Below, in pieces: positions 24,077-32,449 of a DNA stretch of 64,000 bases (the stretch's first letter is position 1; each line of letters starts with the position of its first letter). The stretch is from Actinocrinis sp035653575 (GTDB taxonomy: Bacteria > Actinomycetota > Actinomycetes > Streptomycetales > Catenulisporaceae): assembly GCF_035653575.1 (NCBI RefSeq), contig NZ_DASRBQ010000056.1, forward strand, positions 62,001 through 126,000, written 5' to 3'. The translations under genes and the position numbers were made by a program. The notes beneath the pieces were generated by a model that made no database searches, had not been told where the DNA came from, and was given only the letters and a program-made list of their open reading frames with translations.

Positions 24077-25214
24077 CGATCAGCACCGCCGAATTCGGTC
24101 CGGCGGGCCGCAGCTGCTTGCGCAGCACTGCCGGGTCCATGTCCGCGCCGCGCTTCTTGACCGTGAGCACGCCGATCCCGCGTTCCGCCACCATCGCGCG
24201 CAACTGCTTGACGTGGAACGGCAGCACGTCAGTGATCTCATACGCCGAGGCGAACGGCGTCTCCACGAGGTGGTCGCCGGTCAGGTAGGCGATGGTCTTA
24301 TCGACCGTCCGCGCCTCAAGATCCTGGGCCAGTTCGCCGATCAGCCGCGCCCGGATCACCGCGCCGTCCGGCTCGTACAGGTACCGCTGCACGGGCCCCG
24401 GCTCGGGATCTCCGATCCCCCTCGCCACCATCGTCCACGGCCCCGGCAGCACAGTCGCGCGCCGCCGTCCCCCGGCCAGCGCCAGCCGGCCGAAGTAGAT
24501 CCCGGCCTCCTTCACCTCGCCCCGCTCGGACACCCACTCGGGCTCCGCTCCGTCCGGCACCAGCTCGTGCGGGATGCCCGGCGCGACCTTCACCCCGAGC
24601 TCCTCGACCCGTTCGGCGAGCTCAAGCACGAACCCCCAGGTCGGCGAGTACCCGGCCGGGTCGAAGACGCGTCCGCGATCACCGCGCCGGGCCGGATCGA
24701 GGAAGACGGCGTCGCAGCCGTCGAGTGCAACTTTCGTGACGTCCGCGCACCGCACCTCGACCCGATCGGCCAGCCGGGCAGCCCGCACGTTGGCCTCGGC
24801 CACCGCACAGGTGACCGGATCCCGGTCCACCGCGAGCACGTCGATTCCCGCCGCCGCGAACGCGAGCGCGTCGCCTCCGATCCCACAGCACAGGTCCGCG
24901 ACCCGCCGCACGCCGGCCGACGCGTAGCGGCGTGCCCGCCACTCGGCGACGGAGCGCCGCGTCGCCTGCTCAAGTCCCTGAGCCGTGAAGTACATGGTCG
25001 CGGCGGCCGAACCGAACTTGGCCTCGGCGTGCGAGCGCAGCCGAGCCTGCGTTAACGCCGTCGCGACCAAGGGCGCTGGATAGCGGTCACGCAGCTTTGA
25101 CGCCAGCGACAACGCTGCCGCCTCGGCGTAGGCGCCCCCGCTCAACTCCGTCAAGAGTTCCTGGCCTACCGGCTCGAGCAGCGCCGTAAAGTCACCGATC
25201 TCCACGCAGCCCAT
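24015..25214 (-). CDS. Class I SAM-dependent methyltransferase, THUMP-like family
   Basis: A conserved actinobacterial protein of 399 residues. An N-terminal helical segment (1-90) precedes a Rossmann methyltransferase core: motif I VADLCCGIGGDAL (about residues 103-115), acidic motif VLAVDRDP, motif IV VFLDPARRGDRG. The C-terminal 180 residues (YEITDVLPFHVKQLRAM, GVLTVKKRG) match the THUMP-like domain attached to these proteins. RNA methylation is a reasonable guess but no substrate is established. The ATG at 25214 is preceded by a G-rich stretch (GGGGGCCGAG); an in-frame upstream start overlaps the divergent promoter and is less likely. Its last 62 bp overlap the histidine kinase gene tail to tail. 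Confidence 0.85.
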   Translation of the reverse strand: MGCVEIGDFTALLEPVGQELLTELSGGAYAEAAALSLASKLRDRYPAPLVATALTQARLRSHAEAKFGSAAATMYFTAQGLEQATRRSVAEWRARRYASAGVRRVADLCCGIGGDALAFAAAGIDVLAVDRDPVTCAVAEANVRAARLADRVEVRCADVTKVALDGCDAVFLDPARRGDRGRVFDPAGYSPTWGFVLELAERVEELGVKVAPGIPHELVPDGAEPEWVSERGEVKEAGIYFGRLALAGGRRRATVLPGPWTMVARGIGDPEPGPVQRYLYEPDGAVIRARLIGELAQDLEARTVDKTIAYLTGDHLVETPFASAYEITDVLPFHVKQLRAMVAERGIGVLTVKKRGADMDPAVLRKQLRPAGPNSAVLIVTRVLGAHIALLGQPARPSG

Positions 25215-25279
25215 TCTCGGCCCCCGCAGCGACCACGCCCGAACACGCCCTAAGTGATCCCCGTGTCGGGTGTCGGCTC

Positions 25280-25309
25280 TTGGCCATGTCACGAATCGGT
25301 CGATACCCT
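25280..25309 (+). promoter_or_regulatory. Possible leaderless promoter of the DUF2079 gene
   Basis: TTGGCC (25280-25285), an 18-bp spacer and TACCCT (25304-25309) end 7 bases before the ATG at 25317, and no Shine-Dalgarno is present. Transcription would start at or beside the A of the ATG. Confidence 0.4.
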
Positions 25310-25316
25310 ACGCCCC

Positions 25317-26963
25317 ATGGCCTATACCAATGCGGATGAAGCTCCCGAGAGCCCGGAAACCGCCGCATCGGATTCGGGCCCGACGCTGACCGAGACCCGC
25401 CCCGAGGCCTCGCCCGAACCGCACGGCATCGCCGCCGAAACGGCCTCCGAGACTGCCGCCGAAACGGCACCCGAGTCTGCGGAGACGGCCCCCTCGCGCC
25501 GCCGCTTCCCCACGTTCCCGCCCCGCTGGTCGCTTCAGACCTACGGCCCGTGGCTGTTGGTAGCCGGTCTGATGACGGTCTACCTGCTGATCTCGCTGGC
25601 CCGCTTCTACCGCTTCGCCCCGACCTCGTGGGACCTCGGCCTGTTCACCGAGGAGGTCAAGCAGTACGCGCACTTCCACGCGCCGATCGACGACGCGCGC
25701 TCGCCAGGCTACGAGATCCTCGGCGAGCACTTCAGCCCGATCGTCGCGCTGATCGGCCCGTTCTTCCTGATCTTCCCGACCCCGGTCACGCTGCTCGTCG
25801 CGCAGGCGTTCCTGTTCGCCATCGCCGCCGTCCCGATCGTGCGCTTCGGCGCCGAACGGATCAGCACCGGCGCCGGGTACGCGCTCGGCGCCGCGTACGG
25901 CCTGTCGTTCGGCTTGGCCGAGGCGATTGACGCGGACTTCCACGAGATCGCGTTCGCGGTCCCGCTGATCGCCTTCTCGATGTGCGCCATGTTGCGGGGC
26001 AAACACATGGCCGCCGCGCTGTGGGCGCTCCCGCTGCTTCTGTGCAAAGAAGACCTCGGGATAACGGTCGTCCTCCCGATCGGCATCGCCCTCATCCTCT
26101 ACGGCCGCACCCTGCTCGGCGCCGTGCTCTCCGCCGCAGGTACCGCCGGCTCCCTCCTGGCCATCTACTGGATCATTCCCTCGCTCAGCCCCACCCACCA
26201 GTACGAATACTGGAACAAGGGCGGCTGTGCGGACCCGACCCAGCCTGGCGGCGCCAAGCCGATCACCTGCCTGATCGGGCAGAGCATGCAGAACGCCGGC
26301 GGCAAGCTGGAGCTGATCTTCCTGCTGCTGGCCATCACCGCGTTCGTGGCGCTGCGCTCGCCGCTGGTGTTGTTGGCGGTCCCGAACCTCGGCTCGCGGT
26401 TCATAACGACCAACTCGACGTTCTGGGGCACCACCTGGCACTACAACGCGATCCTGATGCCGATCCTGTTCGTCGCGGCGGCAGACGGCATCGTGCGTGC
26501 CCGCACCGCGGGTCCGCTCCCGGACATCGCAGGCGCCCTACGCCGCGGGGCCCGAAGAGTGAGCATGGCCATGTCCAACCACGGCGCCGTCGCCATGCTC
26601 GCCGTCTCGCTCGCCCTGGTGCAGCAATTCCCCTACAACCAACTCTTCGACCCCAACACGTTCACCTTCGACGCGCGCACCCAGGCGCTCAGCCACGCGA
26701 TGTCGCTGGTCCCGGACGGCGTAACGGTCGAGACGACGATCAACATGCTCGCGCCGCTCTCCGCACGCGACGACACGTTCTGGGTAGGCAACCCCGCCGG
26801 CCCGACCGCGCCCGAGTACGTGGTGTTCGACCAGGTGGTCTCCGGCTTCAGCCCGCCGATAACGGATGTTCCGGGCTTCGAGCAGCAGCGACACCCCGGC
26901 GCGAAGTACAAGGTGATCTACGAGGACGGCTTCGGGATCTACGTCCTGCGCAAGACGTCCTGA
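25317..26963 (+). CDS. DUF2079 polytopic membrane protein
   Basis: A membrane protein of 548 residues with about 8-10 hydrophobic segments. The first 60 residues are acidic and repetitive (ETASETAAETAPES), followed by a basic patch and the first membrane span (about 78-98). The motif SWDLGLFTEEVKQY with LGEHFSPIVALIGPFF early in the chain is the DUF2079 hallmark; the fold is distantly like GT-C glycosyltransferases. Function unknown; a role in envelope polysaccharide or lipid glycosylation would be a guess. The start was placed at the ATG after a -10-like box; a GTG 63 bases upstream is in frame but lacks a ribosome binding site. Confidence 0.82.
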   Translation: MAYTNADEAPESPETAASDSGPTLTETRPEASPEPHGIAAETASETAAETAPESAETAPSRRRFPTFPPRWSLQTYGPWLLVAGLMTVYLLISLARFYRFAPTSWDLGLFTEEVKQYAHFHAPIDDARSPGYEILGEHFSPIVALIGPFFLIFPTPVTLLVAQAFLFAIAAVPIVRFGAERISTGAGYALGAAYGLSFGLAEAIDADFHEIAFAVPLIAFSMCAMLRGKHMAAALWALPLLLCKEDLGITVVLPIGIALILYGRTLLGAVLSAAGTAGSLLAIYWIIPSLSPTHQYEYWNKGGCADPTQPGGAKPITCLIGQSMQNAGGKLELIFLLLAITAFVALRSPLVLLAVPNLGSRFITTNSTFWGTTWHYNAILMPILFVAAADGIVRARTAGPLPDIAGALRRGARRVSMAMSNHGAVAMLAVSLALVQQFPYNQLFDPNTFTFDARTQALSHAMSLVPDGVTVETTINMLAPLSARDDTFWVGNPAGPTAPEYVVFDQVVSGFSPPITDVPGFEQQRHPGAKYKVIYEDGFGIYVLRKTS

Positions 26964-27014
26964 CCGAGCCCAACGATCGCAGCGCGCCGTGCCGCAGTGC
27001 CACCGTATCGCCAC

Positions 27015-27044
27015 ATCGGTGTACCGCCCTATCGGTGTACCGCC
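27015..27044. repeat. 14-bp direct repeat upstream of osmC
   Basis: ATCGGTGTACCGCC occurs twice with a 16-bp period in the 190-bp gap before the OsmC-family gene. Each copy contains the near-palindrome CGGTGTACCG, so a tandem regulator site is possible. Confidence 0.5.
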
Positions 27045-27152
27045 GCAAGGCCGCGGCAACCCACTCCGCCTAGGATGGCGACTGAGTCAAAAGGGCTCGT
27101 CCAACGTCATCTGACGATTACTCAGATCGTTCGAACGGATCGGAGTGGAACT

Positions 27153-27578
27153 GTGGCAACGACTCGCAAGGCCGCGGCACACTGGGAAGGCAGCCTGCTG
27201 GAGGGCAAGGGCGAGGTCTCGTTCAACTCGTCCAGTCTGGGCAGCTACCCGGTGACCTGGGCGGCGCGCTCGGCGGAGCCCAATGGGGTCACCTCCCCGG
27301 AGGAGCTGATCGCGGCGGCCCACTCCACCTGCTTCTCGATGGCCCTCTCGCACGCGCTGGCCCAAGCGGGCAACCCGCCGGCCACCGTGGACACCGCCGC
27401 CGAGGTGGACTTCCAGCCCGGCACCGGCATCACCGCCATCCGCCTGAGCGTCAAGGCCTCGGTCCCCGGCATCACCGCCGACGAGTTCGCCGACTTCGCC
27501 GCGAAGGCCAAGGAGGGCTGCCCGGTCTCCCAGGCACTCAAGGCGGTCCCGATCAGCCTCGAGGCCGAGCTCATCTAA
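27153..27578 (+). CDS. osmC: OsmC/Ohr-family peroxidase
   Basis: A thiol peroxidase of 141 residues that reduces organic hydroperoxides in the cytoplasm. Catalytic Cys are C60 in AHSTCFSMALS and C123 in EGCPVSQAL, the family arrangement. It begins with ATTRKAAAHWEGSLLEGKG, typical of the OsmC branch. The GTG start has CGGAGTGG 7 bases upstream; in-frame codons before it look like untranslated leader. Upstream lie a 14-bp direct repeat and the palindrome GTTCGAAC (27129-27136), possible redox-regulator sites. It is the last + strand gene before the hairpin-repeat array. Confidence 0.9.
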   Translation: MATTRKAAAHWEGSLLEGKGEVSFNSSSLGSYPVTWAARSAEPNGVTSPEELIAAAHSTCFSMALSHALAQAGNPPATVDTAAEVDFQPGTGITAIRLSVKASVPGITADEFADFAAKAKEGCPVSQALKAVPISLEAELI

Positions 27579-27601
27579 GGTCTAAGCACGAAGCCCCGCG
27601 C

Positions 27602-27667
27602 GGCGGCCGGTCCGAACGACGGTGTGTCCAGCTGAACCGGACAACCGTCGCCCCGGATCCGGCCGCC
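27602..27667 (+). terminator. Nested hairpin after osmC
   Basis: An outer 9-bp stem (GGCGGCCGG / CCGGCCGCC) encloses an inner 12-bp stem (27617-27629 with 27639-27650, one bulge). It begins 24 bp after the osmC stop. The structure is long for a terminator but placed for one. Confidence 0.6.
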
Positions 27668-28088
27668 CGCCATTTAGCTCAGCTAGCTCAGCGGACGTGG
27701 CGATGACCAAAGATGGTCGGTCGAAGCGCTAACCAGCCACAGCTGACGTGCGACATGCGATTGCGCCTACCACTTCACTGAATAAGTAAGCTCAATCGGT
27801 ATACGTGTCGCAGCAAATTGCACACAGGCAAGCATCACCACCCCACGCCCCGCGATTGAGCTTACCTAAGCTATAGGATGAATAAGTAAGCTCAATCGAT
27901 GCCCCGAAGGCTAGGCCCCTCAGTGTCGACTCTCGAAGAAGGCACCGTCGAGCACCCGCTAGTCCGACCGTCGATTGAGCTTACCTTTCCAGGTAAGTAA
28001 GCTCAATCAACACTCCACGCGGCTCTATTGAGCTTACCTGGCCATACGATGAGTAAGTAAGCTCAATCGGCGGCGACCGGACCAGCCC

Positions 28089-28428
28089 TCGATTGCGCTT
28101 ACCAATCAGGTAGGCAAACTCAGTAAGCAGACTGCATCAGTCTTTCGCAAGACTCAATCAACGCTCACCGCATCTCGATTGAGCTTATCTGCTGAGTAAG
28201 TAAGCTCAATCGGCACATGAAGGTCAAGCGGCTCAGCATCGATTCTCGATGAACCCTGTCGAGCCCACCCGCCAGCCCTGCCTTCGATTGCGCTTACCTG
28301 ACCCACAAGCAGGCTCAATCGATACACACCACCGGTGATGGTAAGCCCAACCAGCACCAGTGAGTCCGGCAGCGACTTCTCGACTGAGCCTACCTGACTA
28401 CAAAACATATCAGTAAGCTCAATCAGTA
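28089..28428. repeat. Higher-order duplication inside the array, copy 1
   Basis: This segment holds four of the inverted-repeat units plus their spacers and matches 28662-29010. The last 195 bp (28234-28428) align with 28816-29010 without gaps and with 11 differences. The first part is less similar, with an 8-bp length change in one hairpin loop. Confidence 0.9.
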
Positions 28429-28661
28429 CCTCGCGCGCTGAATCGTGCTGTTCTGACCTTTCCAGATAAGTAAGCTCAGTAAGGCAGACCGCGCCACTCC
28501 GCTGCAAGCATCGACTGTACCCTAGCCCGCTCTCACGATTGAGCTTACCTAACCATGAAATGAGCAAGTAAGCTCGATCGGCACTTCGCAGACTCAGTCG
28601 TGCTGTCCTGCGGGCCAATGGACACTAGACACCATCAGGCATGTGTCGATCGGCCAAGGCA

Positions 28662-29010
28662 TCGATTGCGCTTACCTACCCGGGCAAGCAAACTCAGTAA
28701 GCAGGCTGCATCACTCTGCCGCAGAGCTCAACCAGCGCTCACCGCATCTCGATTGAGCTTACCTAACCATGAAGTGAGTAAGTAAGCTCAATCGGCGCCT
28801 GAGAGTCAGACGGTTCAGCATCGATTCTCGATGAACCCTGCCGAGCCCACCCGCCAGCCCTGCCTTCGATTGCGCTTACCTGACCCACAAGCAGATTCAA
28901 TCGATACACACCGCCGGTGGTGGTAGGCCCAATCAGCACCAGTGAGTCCGGCAGCGACTTCTCGACTGAGCCTACCTGACCACGAAACATATCAGTAAAC
29001 TCAATCAGTA
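28662..29010. repeat. Higher-order duplication inside the array, copy 2
   Basis: Second copy of the segment at 28089-28428, about 575 bp downstream. After both copies another shared segment follows (TCGCAGACTCA...TCGATCGGCCAAGGCA, about 28586-28670 and 29014-29062), so the repeating monomer is longer than the copied block itself. Confidence 0.9.
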
Positions 29011-29220
29011 TTCTCGCAGACTCAATCACGCCGCCCTGGGTCGATCGGCCAAGGCACCGATTGCGCTTGCCTGATGACGGTGAGCAAGCTCAATTAGAGC
29101 AGGCGAAGTGGACCACCAATCGGAACGGTGATCCGAGCAACCCGGGCGCCGCGCCGCGCCGCCCCTCACACCACGCCAAGTGACCGCTCAGGACCAGGGC
29201 TGCCGCGCCCGGACCACCGC

Positions 29221-30294
29221 CTAGAACCGCACCACGCCGGTGAGGCCCAGAGTCTCCAGACCGAGCAGCGCTGCACCGACGACCGGCGGCTCCTCCACGA
29301 CGACCAGTTCTGCACGCGGGATCTCGGCGGCGGCACGCGCGGCGATGCGGTCCATCAGGACCGGGACGCGGGCACGTAGCACTCCGCCGCCGAGGACGAC
29401 CTCCGCCGCGCGGTCCGCGATGCCCAGCCGTCCGAGCACGACCCTCGCCAGCGTGACGATCTCCTCGGCCATCCGGTCCGTTACGGCGAGGGCGACCGGG
29501 TCGCCCTGCGCCGCCACCGCGAGCAGGACCGGGGACAGCTCGTTAAGCCGGTCGCCCTCCAGTTCGCCGAAGTGCAGCGCGAGCGATACCGCCTCCGCGG
29601 ACGGTCGGGCGAAGTGCCCGGCGACCGCCTCGGTGAGCAGGGTGCGCGGGCCGCGGCCGTCCTCGCCGCGGATCGCGTGCCAGAGCGCCTCCTCGCCGAG
29701 GTGGTGGCCGCCGCCCCAGTCTCCGGAGATGCGGCCGAGCGCGGGGAACCTGGCCCGTGTGCCGTCCGGTCCGATGCCGGCGCAGTTGACGCCGGCGCCG
29801 CACACCACCGCCACTCCCCACGGCCGGGTCGCCCCGGCGCGCAGCAGCGCGAAGGTGTCGTTGCCGACCTCGACCGTGTCGGCCCAGCCCTGGGCCGCGA
29901 AGGCGACCGCTAACGCTTCCTCCTCGACCGGGAGGTCCGCGCCGGCGACGTAGGCCGCAAGGTGGCGGGCCAGCGGGGCCGAAGAGCCCGGAGACAGGCC
30001 GTCCGCCGAGTCCAGCGGGCGGACGGAGCCGGTGCTCGCCGCGGACTCCTCGGGCAGGCCCAGCTTCGCCCGGATCTCGGCCACCGCCTGCGCGGCCACC
30101 GCGATCGCCGCGTCCACGCCGCTGGACTGCGGGGTGAAGCCGCCGGAGCGCGCGCTCGCGATCACCTTCCCCTCGTCGTCCACGAGCAGTACATCGGTCT
30201 TGCTGTTCCCGCCGTCGATGGCGAGCACGGTTCCGGCCCGGGACGCAGCCCCGGCTCCCCCCGCCGACTCCGTCTGCTTGGTGCTCACGGTCAC
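29221..30294 (-). CDS. BadF/BadG-type sugar kinase (N-acetylglucosamine kinase-like)
   Basis: An ATP-dependent kinase of the ASKHA superfamily, 357 residues. The phosphate-1 loop is LAIDGGNSKTDVLLVD, followed by VVCGAGVNCAGIG and GRISGDWGGGHHLGEEAL, the signature of eukaryotic-type GlcNAc kinases and the BadF family, and adenosine motif VVLGGGVLRAR. Last gene of the sugar operon: its GTG overlaps the GH4 stop by 4 bases (GTGA), so synthesis is coupled. It probably phosphorylates the imported sugar or the released monosaccharide; glucosamine, GlcNAc and glucose are all possible. Confidence 0.85.
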   Translation of the reverse strand: MTVSTKQTESAGGAGAASRAGTVLAIDGGNSKTDVLLVDDEGKVIASARSGGFTPQSSGVDAAIAVAAQAVAEIRAKLGLPEESAASTGSVRPLDSADGLSPGSSAPLARHLAAYVAGADLPVEEEALAVAFAAQGWADTVEVGNDTFALLRAGATRPWGVAVVCGAGVNCAGIGPDGTRARFPALGRISGDWGGGHHLGEEALWHAIRGEDGRGPRTLLTEAVAGHFARPSAEAVSLALHFGELEGDRLNELSPVLLAVAAQGDPVALAVTDRMAEEIVTLARVVLGRLGIADRAAEVVLGGGVLRARVPVLMDRIAARAAAEIPRAELVVVEEPPVVGAALLGLETLGLTGVVRF

Positions 30295-31553
30295 TTGGGC
30301 TCCGCCCACGGCAGGTGCTTCGCATTGGCGGCGATCAGCGCGTCGGCGAGCTTGTCGGCCAGATCGGCCTGCCCGATCAGCGGGTGCGCCAGCAGCGCGC
30401 CGAACACCCGGTCCCGGCCGCCGCGGATCGCCGCGTCGAGGGCCAGTTCCTCGTACGCGCTCACGTGCGCGATCAGGCCTCGAAGATGCGCGGGGAGCGG
30501 CGCCTGCGGCAGGGGTTCGACCCCTGATCCGCTGACTGTCGCGGAGACCTCGACGACCGCCCGGTCGTCCAGGAACGGCAGCGTGCCCTCGTTGCGCACG
30601 TTGACCACCTGCACGTCGCCCTTCCCGCCGACCAGCGACGCGAGCAGTTGCACCGCCGCCTCCGAGTAGAACGCGCCGCCGCGCTTGGCCAGCAGCTCCG
30701 GCTTCTCGTCCACCGCCGGGTCCCGGTACATCGTCAGCAGCTTCTCCTCGATCGCGGCGACCTCCGAGGCCCGCGACGGCGCGCTGCGCTCCTCCTCCAC
30801 CACCTGGTCGTGCATGTAGTAGTAGCGCAGGTAGTAGGACGGGATCATGCCGAGGTGATGGATGACCTCCTCAGGGATCTCATTCCCCTCGGCGATCTCC
30901 TTGGCGTGCTCCTCGATGATCTTCGGCAGGATCTCCTCGCCGTCCAGCTTGACGCCGCGCTCCCAGGTCAGGTGGTTGAGGCCGACATGGTCGAGCTGGA
31001 TGCGCTCCGGCGTAACGCCCAGCTCGGCGGCGAACCGGCGCTGGAAGCCGATCGCCACATTGCACAGGCCGACCGCGTCGTGTCCGGCGTCGAGCAGCGC
31101 CCGGGTGACGATGCCGACCGGGTTGGTGAAGTCGACGATCCGCGCCTCCGGGGCCACCTTGCGCACCCGGTCCGCCAGATCGAGCACCACCGGCACCGTG
31201 CGCAGCGCCTTCGCCAGGCCGCCCGCGCCGGTGGTCTCCTGCCCCACGCAGCAGAACTGCAACGGCAGCGTCTCGTCCACGTTGCGTGCCGCCTGGCCAC
31301 CGATGCGCAGCTGGAAGAGCACCGCGTCGGCTCCGTCGGCGCCCTCCTCCACCGAGTCAGTGGTCAGCACCCTGCCGGGGTGTCCCTGTTTGGCGAAGAT
31401 CCGGCGGGAGACGGCGCCGACGGCCTCGAGCCGGTCGGCCGCCGGGTCGACCAGCGCCAGCTCGGTGATCGGCAGCTCGGCGCGCAGCCGGGCGAAACCG
31501 TCGACGAGCTCCGGCGTGTACGTCGAGCCGCCCCCGATGATCGCGAGCTTCAT
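30291..31553 (-). CDS. GH4 family glycosidase (6-phospho-beta-glucosidase-like)
   Basis: An NAD- and Mn-dependent glycosidase of 420 residues that cleaves by oxidation-elimination. The Rossmann start KLAIIGGGSTYTPEL binds NAD; VDFTNPVGIVT, GLCNVAIGFQRR (metal Cys) and LNHLTW (metal His) are GH4 landmarks. These favour the 6-phospho-beta-glucosidase branch. Its stop overlaps the kinase start by 4 bases and its ATG touches the upstream permease stop. GH4 enzymes of this branch act on 6-phospho sugars normally made by a PTS, but here the uptake genes are an ABC importer, so the co-encoded kinase may supply the phosphate. Confidence 0.92.
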   Translation of the reverse strand: MKLAIIGGGSTYTPELVDGFARLRAELPITELALVDPAADRLEAVGAVSRRIFAKQGHPGRVLTTDSVEEGADGADAVLFQLRIGGQAARNVDETLPLQFCCVGQETTGAGGLAKALRTVPVVLDLADRVRKVAPEARIVDFTNPVGIVTRALLDAGHDAVGLCNVAIGFQRRFAAELGVTPERIQLDHVGLNHLTWERGVKLDGEEILPKIIEEHAKEIAEGNEIPEEVIHHLGMIPSYYLRYYYMHDQVVEEERSAPSRASEVAAIEEKLLTMYRDPAVDEKPELLAKRGGAFYSEAAVQLLASLVGGKGDVQVVNVRNEGTLPFLDDRAVVEVSATVSGSGVEPLPQAPLPAHLRGLIAHVSAYEELALDAAIRGGRDRVFGALLAHPLIGQADLADKLADALIAANAKHLPWAEPK

Positions 31554-32449
31554 CAGCCCTTCACTCCTGTCAATGTCACACCCTCGACGAAAACCTTCTG
31601 CGCGAAGAAGAACACGACCACGATCGGCGCGATGACCATGAGGTTCGCGGCCATCATCAGGTTCCAGTCCACGTGGTGCGCGGCGTGGAAGGTCTCCAGG
31701 CCGAGGGCGAGGGTCCAGTTGCCCGGGTTGGGTCCGACGTAGACCTGCGGGCCGAAGTAGTCGTTCCAGGCGTAGAAGAACTGGAACAGCGCCACCGCCG
31801 CGATCGCGGGCCGGATCATCGGCACCACCACCCGCAGCAGGGTCCTGATCTCTCCGCAGCCGTCCACCTTCGCCGCGTCGATGTACTCCTTGGGCACGGT
31901 CAGCAGGAACTGCCGCAGCAGGAAGATCGAGTAGGCGTCACCAAAGGCGGTCGGCACGATCAGCGGCCAGAGCGTGCCGCCGAGCCCGAACTGCTTGGTC
32001 CACAGCAGGTACATCGGCATCACGGTCACCTGCGGCGGGATCATCATCGCGGAGACCAGCACGATCATCGCGGCGCGGCGGAAACGGAACTTGAACTTCG
32101 CCAGCGCGTAGGCGACCGGCACCGAGGAGACCACGGTCAGCACCGTCACCGGCACCGCGTACAGCAGCGTGTTCTTGTACCAGGTCAGGAAGCCGGCCCG
32201 GTCCCACACGTCGCGGAAGTTCGACCACTGCCAGTGCGAGGGCCACAGCGCCCCGGACAGCGCCTGGTTGTCCGGCATCACCGAGGTGACCACCAGGAAG
32301 AAGAACGGCCCGGCGAAGAACACCGCGGCGACGATCGCCAGCGAGTGCACCGCGATCCACTCCAGCGCGCGCCGGCGGCGCGCCGCCGAGCGGGCCGTGC
32401 GTTTGACCCCGGCGTGCGGTGTGACCGGGGGCGACATCACGGCTGCCAT
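31553..32449 (-). CDS. Sugar ABC transporter permease (MalG type)
   Basis: Inner-membrane permease of a CUT1 carbohydrate importer, 298 residues with six membrane spans. The EAA loop KEYIDAAKVDGCGEIRTLLRVVVP (residues about 185-208) docks the ATPase. The N-terminus has a basic patch (KRTARSAARRRRALEW). It overlaps both neighbours by one base (TGATG), a tightly coupled operon. No ATP-binding subunit gene is present in the cluster, so a shared MsiK-type ATPase encoded elsewhere, as in Streptomyces, is likely. Confidence 0.92.
   Translation of the reverse strand: MAAVMSPPVTPHAGVKRTARSAARRRRALEWIAVHSLAIVAAVFFAGPFFFLVVTSVMPDNQALSGALWPSHWQWSNFRDVWDRAGFLTWYKNTLLYAVPVTVLTVVSSVPVAYALAKFKFRFRRAAMIVLVSAMMIPPQVTVMPMYLLWTKQFGLGGTLWPLIVPTAFGDAYSIFLLRQFLLTVPKEYIDAAKVDGCGEIRTLLRVVVPMIRPAIAAVALFQFFYAWNDYFGPQVYVGPNPGNWTLALGLETFHAAHHVDWNLMMAANLMVIAPIVVVFFFAQKVFVEGVTLTGVKG

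Larger units (their letters stand above)
27758..29095. repeat. Array of about 15 imperfect inverted-repeat units, no gene
   Basis: Each unit is a 35-46-bp inverted repeat: left arm near CGATTGAGCTTACCT, a 5-20-base loop, right arm near AAGTAAGCTCAATCG. Units: 27758-27798, 27853-27898, 27972-28008, 28027-28069, 28090-28124, 28176-28212, 28285-28321, 28381-28424, 28453-28480 (left arm eroded), 28536-28580, 28663-28698, 28750-28794, 28867-28903, 28963-29006, 29058-29095. Starts are 55-155 bp apart, often 86-119. Lines counted by eye are 47-55% GC against about 70% around. Loops vary freely while arms are kept, and arm changes are partly compensated (GAG/CTC, GCG/CTC). It lies between the convergent ends of osmC and the kinase gene. 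The flanks 27668-27757 and 29096-29220 show nothing beyond a doubled TAGCTCAG near 27674. Confidence 0.93.

Noticed and set aside
28154..29029. Two minus-strand open frames in the array (28154-28618 and 28763-29029) with similar translations.
   Set aside because: They share sequence only because the DNA is duplicated. Codon use lacks the high third-position GC of real genes here, most differences between copies change residues, and no ribosome binding site or family match is visible.
27758..29095. CRISPR array.
   Set aside because: The repeats are palindromes with variable loops, spacing is uneven, spacers are themselves partly repeated, and no cas genes are near.
27758..29095. Integron attC sites or chromosome-end palindromes.
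   Set aside because: No GTTRRRY/RYYYAAC cores, no cassette genes and no integrase; the locus lies among core genes well inside the window, and the palindromes do not match telomere types I know.
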